Source of the DNA: Algoriphagus sp.
GTDB lineage: Bacteria; Bacteroidota; Bacteroidia; Cytophagales; Cyclobacteriaceae
Direction: 5' to 3'
NCBI GenBank assembly: GCA_018336015.1
Contig: JAGXQZ010000074.1
Span: forward strand, 1 to 61,939
DNA length: 61,939 nt
Shown piece by piece: positions 35,540 through 43,655 of this stretch (its first letter is position 1; each line of letters opens with the position of its first letter). The translations under genes were made by a program, and so were the position numbers. The notes under the pieces were generated by a model. That model did not search any database and had not been told where the DNA came from. It was given only the letters and a program-made list of their open reading frames with translations.

Positions 35540-36697
35540 CTAGTTCAGATTCATATTTCCTGACTCCACTGTTTGAGGCCCCACTTTCAATTTTATTGAT
35601 TTATTAGCCGGCTTCGAATCCACAGCGAGTATCCTAGGAGAATTATTCACTTTTCTTCTGATAGATTTGATCGTCAATACATCCAGTCTTGAACCGAGCA
35701 GCAAAACCACGGCAGAGAGGATGGGCAAAACAAGGTTGTCTGTATAGCTACCTAAGGAAATCACCAAGCCAATCAATACCAGCTGAACAAATCCCAACAA
35801 TAAGGCCACTTCATTGTGCTTCAATCCGGAACGCATCAAAAAATGATGGACGTGGCTTTTGTCTGCACTCATTGGGTGCTTGCCTTTGGAAAGCCTTTTC
35901 GTAAACACCCTGGCCATATCGTACAAAGGATAAATCATCAAGACTATTCCTATCGTAAATGAAGGTTCAAACTTCAAAAATGTCCCTTCTGCCAGAGAGG
36001 AATTGTACTCCATAAAGGCAATGATCAAACTACCCAAGGAAAATCCCAATGCCAACGATCCTGTATCCCCCATAAATATTTTTGCCGGGTGCCAATTGAA
36101 TACCAAAAAGGAAAGTACACCTCCCAATAAGGTAAAGCTCAAAACAGCCAAACTCTCCAAACCCTGAATATAAAACCAGCCTCCCAGGAGGGAAAGTGAA
36201 ATTACTGCTACAGTACCTGCTAGCCCGTCCAGCCCGTCTATCAGGTTGAAAGCATTGGTCAAGGCCAACAGGACGAAGGCACTAAATCCGTAACTGACCA
36301 ACAAAGGCAACTGATCAATTCCCAAAAATCCATGAAACTCTTTGATCCGGATATCTCCTGCCACAATCACCAACAATACCGCGACGAGTTGACCCAAAAT
36401 TTTATGTTTGGCTTTGAGCTCAACCATATCATCTCGGAAACCCACAAAAAACATCAAGGCAATGGCACCAAGCAAAAACCGAATATCGGGCAAGGGATAC
36501 TGCCAACCCCAAATCGCCAAAGCAATGTAAGTAGCAGACATAAAGGCAATTCCACCCATGGAAGGAGTAAATCTCTTGTGGATTTTACGACCTCCGGGAC
36601 TATCACCGATTTTCGCCTTTTTCAACACCGAAATAACAATGGGTGTTAGTAAAAATCCTACTGAAAAGGAAGTGAGCGTAGCTAAAAGAAAATTCAT
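35540..36697 (-). CDS. polyprenyl-phosphate GlcNAc-1-phosphate transferase (WecA/MraY family)
   Basis: This protein has 385 residues from the ATG at 36697; the frame opens seven codons earlier at TTG. It has about ten hydrophobic segments and family motifs DDMVELKAKHKILGQ (about 88-102), NLIDGLDGLAG (about 153-163), FMGDTGSLALGFSLG and the loop HVHHFLMRSG with the HxxH motif. It would start a glycan by moving GlcNAc-1-P (or a related sugar) to undecaprenyl phosphate. A second, PglC-like initiator lies just downstream. A 192-bp spacer separates them. Confidence 0.9.
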   Translation of the reverse strand: MNFLLATLTSFSVGFLLTPIVISVLKKAKIGDSPGGRKIHKRFTPSMGGIAFMSATYIALAIWGWQYPLPDIRFLLGAIALMFFVGFRDDMVELKAKHKILGQLVAVLLVIVAGDIRIKEFHGFLGIDQLPLLVSYGFSAFVLLALTNAFNLIDGLDGLAGTVAVISLSLLGGWFYIQGLESLAVLSFTLLGGVLSFLVFNWHPAKIFMGDTGSLALGFSLGSLIIAFMEYNSSLAEGTFLKFEPSFTIGIVLMIYPLYDMARVFTKRLSKGKHPMSADKSHVHHFLMRSGLKHNEVALLLGFVQLVLIGLVISLGSYTDNLVLPILSAVVLLLGSRLDVLTIKSIRRKVNNSPRILAVDSKPANKSIKLKVGPQTVESGNMNLN

Positions 36698-36930
36698 GAT
36701 TAGTTGGTTTTCAAACAATAAGGATCACGTTTCAAGTTAATTTTTTACAATTATTATGCCTAATTTTTATAGAAAAAATAATTTAAATACCATGTATTTG
36801 AAAAATACAAAATGAGTACAATTTCTATTTGAAAAACAAAAGGCTGGCTTTAAAGGCCATTTTTTTGAATTTGAAATTTCCGACTGGTGATTTAAAAAAG
36901 AATAAATTTTTGTAGATGGATGGGTAAATG

Positions 36931-37070
36931 GATCAAGTTCAATATTCAATGACCAATGATCAAATTCAATTTTCATGGAAAAACAGTCGGAATTCGATTC
37001 AGCAGAGAGGTTTCGATCATAGTGCTGAAAGCACGCCTTGTAATAGCCCAGCTTTTCAAAGCTGGGATTC
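36931..37070 (+). repeat. 140-bp direct repeat, copy 1
   Basis: This copy matches 37158-37297 at 130 of 140 positions by my count, without gaps. It contains GTGCTGAAAGCAC (a 4-5 bp hairpin) and CCCAGCTTTTCAAAGCTGGG (a 9-bp stem). The paired hairpins resemble REP-type elements moved by RAYT transposases in other bacteria; no such transposase is in the window. Confidence 0.8.
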
Positions 37071-37157
37071 AAAAAAAATACGGACGCCCGCGGCGCTGGC
37101 CCGAAATGATTGTTTGGAAACGTAAAGTCAGTGCCAGCGCAATGGCAACGGGACAAT

Positions 37158-37297
37158 GATCAAGTTCAATATTCAATGACCAATGACCAAATTCAATTTT
37201 CAAGGAAAACCAGTCGGAATTCGATTCGGCAGAGAGGTTTCGATCATAGTGCTGAAGGCACGCCTTAAAACAGCTCAGCTTTTCAAAGCTGGGGTTC
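37158..37297 (+). repeat. 140-bp direct repeat, copy 2
   Basis: This is the second copy of the preceding unit, in the same orientation and starting 227 bp later. The hairpin-forming segments are kept, although the left arm of the second stem has a change (CTCAGC instead of CCCAGC). The copy ends 14 bp before the BY-kinase terminator stem. Confidence 0.8.
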
Positions 37298-37311
37298 CAG
37301 GCCACAAAAAA

Positions 37312-37333
37312 AGCCTCCCTTTGCTGGGAGGCT
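37312..37333 (-). terminator. rho-independent terminator after the BY-kinase gene
   Basis: AGCCTCCC and GGGAGGCT form an 8-bp stem with a 6-nt loop. On the minus strand a run of seven T follows. It begins 6 bp after the BY-kinase stop codon and should end the large upstream polysaccharide operon. Confidence 0.85.
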
Positions 37334-37338
37334 CGTGT

Positions 37339-39798
37339 TTAGGATCTGCGGCGGAGGGCTCTTTTCCACCAAGGGAGTTGCACTTCCTCGTGGTAGCCAT
37401 AGGTATTTCCTCCGTAGCCGTAACCATAGCCATAGCCGTACCCATATCCGTAACCATACCCTTTATCCATGTGGATATCATTGAGGATACCGTAGATCTT
37501 GGTTATGTTGCCTTTTTCCACGAGATTATTGAGGATCTGGGTATTTCCTTTCATAGAGTAGCCTTGACGGAACACATAGAAGCTGACATCGGCAAAAGCA
37601 AACAGTTCCTTGGTCTCTGATACCAATCCCACCGGCGGACAGTCAAACACCACTACATCGTATTCCTTCTTTACCTCCTGAATGATCTTTCCAAATTTCT
37701 CCTGTAGCAAGAGTTCCGCAGGATTGGGAGGAATAGGACCTGAAAGAATCACATCCAAATTTTCATAACTGGAGGATTTCACCACTTCTTTCCAGGAAAT
37801 GTTGGAGCTCAGGGCAGTACTCATTCCCTTATCATTGGTCAAGCCAAAGTCCTGGGCAATTCTGGGTTTTCTTAAGTCCAATCCAATCAAAATTGTCTTT
37901 TTACCCATCAAGGCAAACACAGACGCCATATTCATGGACACAAACGTCTTACCTTCTCCTGATATGGAGGACGTGAAGAGCAGGGTGATGTTTTCTTTCT
38001 GAGGACTGAGGTAGGTCAGGTCGGCACGCAGGGACCGAAATGACTCCGTCACGGATGACCTGGGGTTATTCAATACAGGTAGTGCACCATCCGAATTGTT
38101 TCTTCCGATCATCCCGATCAATGGCACCTTGATTTGTTTTTCGAGATCTTTTGGGTCTTCGATTTTGGTATTCAAGAAGTCCTTGACCGTAATCAACCCA
38201 ATCGGAATGATCAAGCCCAAAATCAGTCCTATCAAGAGATTCAAAGATCTTTTTGGGGCTACAGGCTGCTGACCGGACTTGGCATAATCCAAAATCACGT
38301 TGCTTGGCATATTGGAAGCCATGGTGATCTCTGCTTCCGCCTTTTTCTGAAGGAAATAGATGTAGATGTTTTCGTTGATCGTAAACTGACGCTGATAGCC
38401 CAGGAGGTCACGTTCGGTTTGTGGCAGCTGATTGATGTCCCGCTCAATCATTCGGATACGACCATTCACATCGGCCAACAGGTTTTGGGTATTGGTAATA
38501 GCCGAACCCACATTTTCCTGCAAGGCATTGGCCACGCTTTGGATCTTGGCATTGATATCACGGACTTGAGGAGTCTGCTCGGTAAAGTTGGCCGTGATCT
38601 GCACGCGCTGGGCCTGAAGCTCGGAAAAGTTCTGCACCAAGGCATTGAGCAGGGGATCTGAATTCCCCATGATGGAGGGTGCCACCAAATCTCCATTTCT
38701 ACCGCTATTCAGGTATTCTCTGAGGGTTTGGAGGTATTTCAGGTTGAGCTGAGCCGCGCTCCGCTCCTTTTCCAATTCCGTCAATTGTTCAAATATGATG
38801 GAGCCTTCCTGGGAAAGGTTGAAAATCCTGTTTTCAGAGCGGTATTTCTGAAGCTTGTTTTCCGAGCCTCTGAGCGAATCAGTAATCCCACTCAACTGCT
38901 GATCAATAAAGCGGATGGTATTTTCAGAAGTACGGTTTTTCTCTTCCAGCTCCCGCTGCAGATAAGTATCCATCAACTTATTGAGGTAATCCACTCCCAT
39001 TCTGCGAAGAGGAGTCTCCAAGCTTAGATTCAAAATAGAACTTTGCTTATTGGATGGAGAAACTGAGAGATCCGTGATGAGACTTAAGGCCAAGGAAGGA
39101 TTATCCACCATACGGAAGTAGATCACCTCTCCCGGAAGTGCGGAAACTTTTTCTACCGTAAACTCAAAAACCTCTCCCGAAATCGGTTTGCCAAACTGGT
39201 ACACCGTCTGAGGAAAGGTGAACGATTCCATTCCTGACTTAAAATTGGGATCCTGGGGATTGAAAATCTGAAAGGACTCAGGATCCTCGATACTTAACTC
39301 AAAGCTTGCATCATCAATTACCTCCAATTTGATCAATCCGCCCACGGCCTGCTTTTTGGTCCAGTCCACTTTTACAAATACCGGATAGTTGCCGTAGATC
39401 TGTCGGGGGGTAAAGAATTCTTCCTGGAAATACTGCACATTGAGATCCAGGGTATTCAGGGTCGCCAAAGCCAAGGAGTAAGACTTCAGTACTCCAATCT
39501 CATTTTCGATATTCGATTTACCCTGCAACCCTGCAAAACCTGCGGATTCAAAGATATCGGCACCCAGGGCCTTGTCTTCATCCTTTACAATCACGGTAGA
39601 TTCCACCTTGTAAACCGGAGTGGTAAATCGGTTGAAGAAATATGCACCGAGTGTGCCCAAAAAGGCACAGATTAAGATCACCGGCCAATACTGGAGGTAG
39701 TTGAAAAGGATGACTTTTAGGTCGATTTCGTCCTCCTGGTTTACCAAAAAAGGATTCTGCTGGTTGGTATTGACTTGGGGTGAATTGGGATACATCAT
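37339..39798 (-). CDS. Wzz/BY-kinase polysaccharide co-polymerase
   Basis: This 819-residue inner-membrane protein controls chain length and export. An N-terminal Wzz domain with first helix (about 35-55) leads into coiled-coil segments (about 270-490) and a second helix (about 508-530). The cytosolic tyrosine-kinase domain has Walker A SISGEGKT with Lys617, Walker A' LIGLDLRKP and Walker B VVFDCPPVG. The C terminus has eight consecutive Gly-Tyr pairs plus two more tyrosines (about 780-802), the expected autophosphorylation cluster, then a basic WWKRALRRRS end. It is co-oriented with the Wza gene 6 bp upstream. Confidence 0.94.
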   Translation of the reverse strand: MMYPNSPQVNTNQQNPFLVNQEDEIDLKVILFNYLQYWPVILICAFLGTLGAYFFNRFTTPVYKVESTVIVKDEDKALGADIFESAGFAGLQGKSNIENEIGVLKSYSLALATLNTLDLNVQYFQEEFFTPRQIYGNYPVFVKVDWTKKQAVGGLIKLEVIDDASFELSIEDPESFQIFNPQDPNFKSGMESFTFPQTVYQFGKPISGEVFEFTVEKVSALPGEVIYFRMVDNPSLALSLITDLSVSPSNKQSSILNLSLETPLRRMGVDYLNKLMDTYLQRELEEKNRTSENTIRFIDQQLSGITDSLRGSENKLQKYRSENRIFNLSQEGSIIFEQLTELEKERSAAQLNLKYLQTLREYLNSGRNGDLVAPSIMGNSDPLLNALVQNFSELQAQRVQITANFTEQTPQVRDINAKIQSVANALQENVGSAITNTQNLLADVNGRIRMIERDINQLPQTERDLLGYQRQFTINENIYIYFLQKKAEAEITMASNMPSNVILDYAKSGQQPVAPKRSLNLLIGLILGLIIPIGLITVKDFLNTKIEDPKDLEKQIKVPLIGMIGRNNSDGALPVLNNPRSSVTESFRSLRADLTYLSPQKENITLLFTSSISGEGKTFVSMNMASVFALMGKKTILIGLDLRKPRIAQDFGLTNDKGMSTALSSNISWKEVVKSSSYENLDVILSGPIPPNPAELLLQEKFGKIIQEVKKEYDVVVFDCPPVGLVSETKELFAFADVSFYVFRQGYSMKGNTQILNNLVEKGNITKIYGILNDIHMDKGYGYGYGYGYGYGYGYGGNTYGYHEEVQLPWWKRALRRRS

Positions 39799-39804
39799 GC
39801 GAGA

Positions 39805-40611
39805 TTAACGGGTAAAGGTATTGATCAACAAAACGGAAACGGTGATGGCGGAAATAATCAGGGAAAGGGATTGTGCAGCGTTTTCACCTGCACCTACCTC
39901 CCGCACTTTCATCGGTTCGGCGTAGAGTTGGTCATTGGGCTGAATGAAGTAAAAAGGAGACTGTACGATTTGGCGGTCATTCAAATTGATGCGGTGCAGC
40001 TTGGTACCTTCCGGATACTGACGGATCAGGAGTACCTCGTCCCGCTTGGCGATATTGCTGAGGTCACCTGCATTGGCAATGGCCTCAAAGATGGTCATTC
40101 GATCCTGGAGAATGGTGAATTTGCCCGGTCTTCGGAATTCTCCCAAAGCAGAATAGCGGATCCCTCCTAATTTCACTTTGACATAGACCTCCGATGTAAT
40201 GTAGGAACGAAGTGCTGCTTCAATGGCTTCCCTCGCTTCTTCCACACTTTTATCTTTTACCGCTACTTCACCGATAATTGGCAGACGGATATTTCCGTTT
40301 TTATCCACGGTATATCCAGTCATGTAATAGACATCTCCCCCAGTCTGTGCCAACTGCATCATTTGAGGATTCTGCATGGCTTTTGGCGTAAATCCATCTT
40401 TCAAGAGTTCATCTACGGTCTGGATATTGACATCGATGATATCGTTGTATTGGAGCTTGTACTCGGGGATTTCGTAGGCGATCAATTCCCCTTCTGAGAT
40501 AGGTTTCTTCCCCTCCAGATTTTGAAGGTAGATGATTTTCTCGTTGGAGACACAGGCAGAAAATCCTGTCAAAAGGGCCCACACGGCGGTAAATCTTAGT
40601 ATTCTTTGCAT
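39805..40611 (-). CDS. Wza-type polysaccharide export lipoprotein
   Basis: This 268-residue protein starts with a lipoprotein signal (lipobox LTGFSAC, Cys about 20). It then has a Poly_export domain (about 45-145, with YKLQYNDIIDVNI and GNIRLPIIGEVAVKDKSVEEA) and an SLBB-type domain (about 150-235, with GEFRRPGKFTI). It ends in a hydrophobic stretch (about 245-266). It would form the outer-membrane export channel or its Bacteroidota equivalent and pair with the BY-kinase encoded next. Length is shorter than E. coli Wza, as usual in Bacteroidota. Confidence 0.92.
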   Translation of the reverse strand: MQRILRFTAVWALLTGFSACVSNEKIIYLQNLEGKKPISEGELIAYEIPEYKLQYNDIIDVNIQTVDELLKDGFTPKAMQNPQMMQLAQTGGDVYYMTGYTVDKNGNIRLPIIGEVAVKDKSVEEAREAIEAALRSYITSEVYVKVKLGGIRYSALGEFRRPGKFTILQDRMTIFEAIANAGDLSNIAKRDEVLLIRQYPEGTKLHRINLNDRQIVQSPFYFIQPNDQLYAEPMKVREVGAGENAAQSLSLIISAITVSVLLINTFTR

Positions 40612-40745
40612 AAAGTAGATGACTCTAAACTTAAAAACGCCCCAAAATAGGGGAAAATGAGGGAATGTTTGGTTTGATGGTTGAGGGAAATGGGGAATTG
40701 TTCGAGGTTCGAGGTTCAGAGTTTGGGGTTCAAGTAAAGCCTTAA

Positions 40746-40784
40746 TCTCTTATCTCTTACTCTCTTACTCTCTTACTCTCCTTA
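40746..40784. repeat. octamer microsatellite at the wzi 3' end
   Basis: Three perfect TCTCTTAC units (40753-40776) are flanked by a 7-nt and a degenerate copy. The stop codon and last few codons of the Wzi-like gene lie inside the array. Units of eight are not multiples of three, so slippage would change the last residues of the protein. Confidence 0.7.
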
Positions 40785-42444
40785 TTCCCCCATTCCAAAA
40801 ATACACTGCACTGACCTGAGCCAAAACACTAGTCAGGTTGCGACCACGGGGAAATTCCGGGGTACTCTGTGGGTCGAGCTGCCACTGGTAGTTCCTGGCA
40901 TGGATCACCTGTAGCTTCGAACTCAGCAACAAACTCCCAAACTGCTTGTCGTAAAGGAAGCCTACAGAATAGTCGATCCAGGGTTTTCTATCAGTAAATT
41001 GCAAAAGCGCCTTGTAATAAAAGTCCTCATTGTACGCCAACCGCTCGAATAGGATTCCTTTCTTATTCACCCCATCCACCAGCGCTAATTCCAAGGTCTG
41101 CACATTAGAACCGGTACCAATTCCTACTCCTAAAGGCTGACCTCGATTGACAAAGCCCCTGGCAGTGCCATGCGTATGCCAAGTAAATCCACCTGAAATT
41201 CCACCATTTCTGATATATCGATTGATTGACTCTTGCTGATGAGTCATTTCTCCACGGATCTGAAGGTGGTTATTCCCATCTGAGACTTTAATCAATTGAT
41301 TAAATCCTAGAATGTATGCTCGGGCATGCTCCGGGCTGAGTGCAAAATCCCTCCAATTGAAGGCATGGTCTCTTCTACCGTATTCAAAATAGATTTCGGA
41401 CTTGGTTTTTGGAATCACATACCTGCCAAAAATGGTAAATTGCTGAGATCGGCCATTGGCATCATACTCCACCGAATTACCATTTCTAAAAAAATTCTTT
41501 TTCTGAAAACCTTCAAAAATAGGAAGCCAGTCATAAAACGAATTCCCACGCATCGCATTGTATTGATGATGCGTTCTGGAAAATCCCAGAAAAAGCCCAT
41601 CTACCCACCTAGGACTCCATGAAATCGTAATGGCATTCAAGTACCTCCAATCACCATTAAACGGTAAAAAGTACCGAGTATTTAATTCCTGATTTTGAGA
41701 TGGTGCAAATCCTGAATTCAGTAACCTACCCAGAATCAATTGGCCTTCGAAATTTCCAAGAAAGGTCTTCGCTGGTCGGATGGAATTCACCGTTACATGA
41801 GGAAATCCTTGGGCATTATTGGAAAACGTCAGGGAATTCCACTGACCTGGTCCCCACCAATTATTTTGGGTACTCACCCCTACTTCGAAGGCACCATACT
41901 GATAGGTCAGCTTGGACTGTCCCCACCAAGGTCTAGCATAAATCCCGTTTCCAAATCGCTCTGGTACATCTCCTATATTCCACAAGAGATACCTGCTCTC
42001 TATTTGAAATCGTGACATCGAACCCAGGTCAGTTTCAAAGCCACGATTCTGAGCAATCACCAGTTCAGGGCGAAGAACCAAATTAAACCCTTTGTAGGAA
42101 GCAAATCCCCCTCCTGAAAAATACGTCTGAAGTCCTGGATTAGGAATCATTCCATAATCTCCCCAACCATACGGTCGATTGGTTGTTCCTCTGATGGAAG
42201 TCAGCATGGGAAGAATTCCTATTTCGAGATCGGGAATTTTCCCCTCCAAATAGGTAGTAGCTTCATAGACGCTTTCATCCTGCATGCCAGATCTCAGCAA
42301 AAAAGAATAAGATTTACCTCCTTCTCCCAAAAGCTGTTTCCTTCTTAAAAATTCTTCAAAAACAGGGAATGCTACAGGTAGTCCTTGCGATAGAACAAAT
42401 TGAATCGAACTAAAAAAAGCAAAGCAAAAAAAAATGAATCTCAT
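40765..42444 (-). CDS. Wzi-like capsule assembly outer-membrane protein
   Basis: This protein has 559 residues from the ATG at 42444, which overlaps the upstream glycosyltransferase stop as TGATG. A signal peptide (about 1-20) precedes a beta-barrel-like sequence with alternating aromatic strands. Segments such as WGQSKLTYQYGAFEVGVSTQNNWWGPGQ, split around residues 170-198, are typical of the Wzi family. It should lie in the outer membrane and help retain or assemble the surface polysaccharide. The C terminus runs into an octamer repeat array, so its last residues may not be ancestral. Confidence 0.88.
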   Translation of the reverse strand: MRFIFFCFAFFSSIQFVLSQGLPVAFPVFEEFLRRKQLLGEGGKSYSFLLRSGMQDESVYEATTYLEGKIPDLEIGILPMLTSIRGTTNRPYGWGDYGMIPNPGLQTYFSGGGFASYKGFNLVLRPELVIAQNRGFETDLGSMSRFQIESRYLLWNIGDVPERFGNGIYARPWWGQSKLTYQYGAFEVGVSTQNNWWGPGQWNSLTFSNNAQGFPHVTVNSIRPAKTFLGNFEGQLILGRLLNSGFAPSQNQELNTRYFLPFNGDWRYLNAITISWSPRWVDGLFLGFSRTHHQYNAMRGNSFYDWLPIFEGFQKKNFFRNGNSVEYDANGRSQQFTIFGRYVIPKTKSEIYFEYGRRDHAFNWRDFALSPEHARAYILGFNQLIKVSDGNNHLQIRGEMTHQQESINRYIRNGGISGGFTWHTHGTARGFVNRGQPLGVGIGTGSNVQTLELALVDGVNKKGILFERLAYNEDFYYKALLQFTDRKPWIDYSVGFLYDKQFGSLLLSSKLQVIHARNYQWQLDPQSTPEFPRGRNLTSVLAQVSAVYFWNGGIRRVRE

Positions 42445-43655
42445 CAAAACTCAATTAATATTTCCAGCATATTCTTGGCAATCCTTTTTCTTTCAAAATC
42501 ATACGCCAATTTTCTACAACCTAATTTAAACAATTCTAAATCTTCTCTTGAATCATAAAATTCAAGTACTTTTTTAATGAAGTCTTTTTCATTTTCTGGC
42601 TCAAAACACAAGCCAGCCCCATAGGTTTCGATAATTTCTTTGGTTTCTCCTTCCAATCCCAATAAAATAGGTTTTTGGACAGCCGCCGCCTCAAAAATCT
42701 TGGAGGGTATCACATCCAAAAAAGTGTCTGACTTGATCAAATTTACTAACGCAATATCCATCAATTGGAGGTAATTCAAGACTTCATCTTTCCCTACAGA
42801 ATCTAAAAAAGTCACATTAGATATATTCTCCTCTGTGGCTTTTTTGACCAAACTCTCCTTTTTAGCCCCATCACCCAAAAACAAGAAATGAATATCATCA
42901 TGTGTTACCTGGAATTTTTTGGCCTGGTTTAAAATAAATTCCAAACCATGCGCCATCCCATGAGTTCCGATGTAAGCAAAAACCATTTTACCCTGTAATC
43001 CAAGTTGCTTTTCTAGATTTTTGGGCTTGTTACCGGGAAAATATTTGGATAAGTCTACTCCGTTTTTAAATACAAAAATCTTGTTCCTGTCGATTCCTCT
43101 GGCAGTAATCTTTTTTTGAAAAGTCTCTGTCACCACAATTATTTGTGTAGCCGAGCGATACATCATCATTTCTATCCATTCCAAAAAGCGGATAAGTCGC
43201 TTGTCTTTCATGGCACCAACGGCAACAATAGACTCCGGCCATAAGTCCCTTACTTCCATTACCCAAGGTTTTAACTTAAAAAGTCCCAATTGCCAGGCCG
43301 ACATCGCACTAAAAAACTGAGGTGAAGTTCCAATAATCAAATCAGTTTTCACAAAAAGCCCATTCAAAAAGGAGCTTACACCAAAACTGATATAATCTAA
43401 AATCCTTTTGAGAAATCCATTGTTTGCAGAGATGTAGGACCAAACACGAATCACTCTAATTCCATCAATCACTTCTTCTTTCCTCCAGCTATTTTTATAG
43501 CCATCAAATACCTTTCCTTTAGGGAAATTGGGGAAACAGGTAATTACCGTGACCTCCGCTCCCAATCTTACCCATTCACGGCAATGCTCATATGTCCGAT
43601 TTGCAGGTGCATTGATTTCAGGAGGAAAATTATCCGTGATGAAAAGTATTCTCAT
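42444..43655 (-). CDS. GT4 family glycosyltransferase (WbuB/WcaI-like)
   Basis: This 403-residue GT-B glycosyltransferase shows the N-terminal TDNFPPEINAPANRTYEH motif (about 7-24) typical of the WbuB group. Its C-terminal donor site has IGTHGMAHGLEFIL and a late PSKIFEAAAVQKPILLG block with the EX7E-type acid pair. It would add a sugar to the lipid-linked repeat unit at the cytosolic face. It overlaps the heparinase-type gene upstream by four bases (ATGA). Confidence 0.9.
   Translation of the reverse strand: MRILFITDNFPPEINAPANRTYEHCREWVRLGAEVTVITCFPNFPKGKVFDGYKNSWRKEEVIDGIRVIRVWSYISANNGFLKRILDYISFGVSSFLNGLFVKTDLIIGTSPQFFSAMSAWQLGLFKLKPWVMEVRDLWPESIVAVGAMKDKRLIRFLEWIEMMMYRSATQIIVVTETFQKKITARGIDRNKIFVFKNGVDLSKYFPGNKPKNLEKQLGLQGKMVFAYIGTHGMAHGLEFILNQAKKFQVTHDDIHFLFLGDGAKKESLVKKATEENISNVTFLDSVGKDEVLNYLQLMDIALVNLIKSDTFLDVIPSKIFEAAAVQKPILLGLEGETKEIIETYGAGLCFEPENEKDFIKKVLEFYDSREDLELFKLGCRKLAYDFERKRIAKNMLEILIEF

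Larger units (their letters stand above)
36719..37338. other. long repeat-bearing spacer upstream of wecA-like gene
   Basis: This 620-bp region lies between the BY-kinase stop and the transferase start. It holds two direct 140-bp repeats (36931-37070, 37158-37297), each with two hairpins, and a rho-independent terminator next to the BY-kinase stop. Short open frames inside the repeats are reading through repeated DNA and are not taken as genes. Confidence 0.65.

Noticed and set aside
37183..37620. 145-codon plus-strand frame across the repeat and BY-kinase end
   Set aside because: Runs antisense through the Gly-Tyr repeat and through repeat copy 2; no family features.
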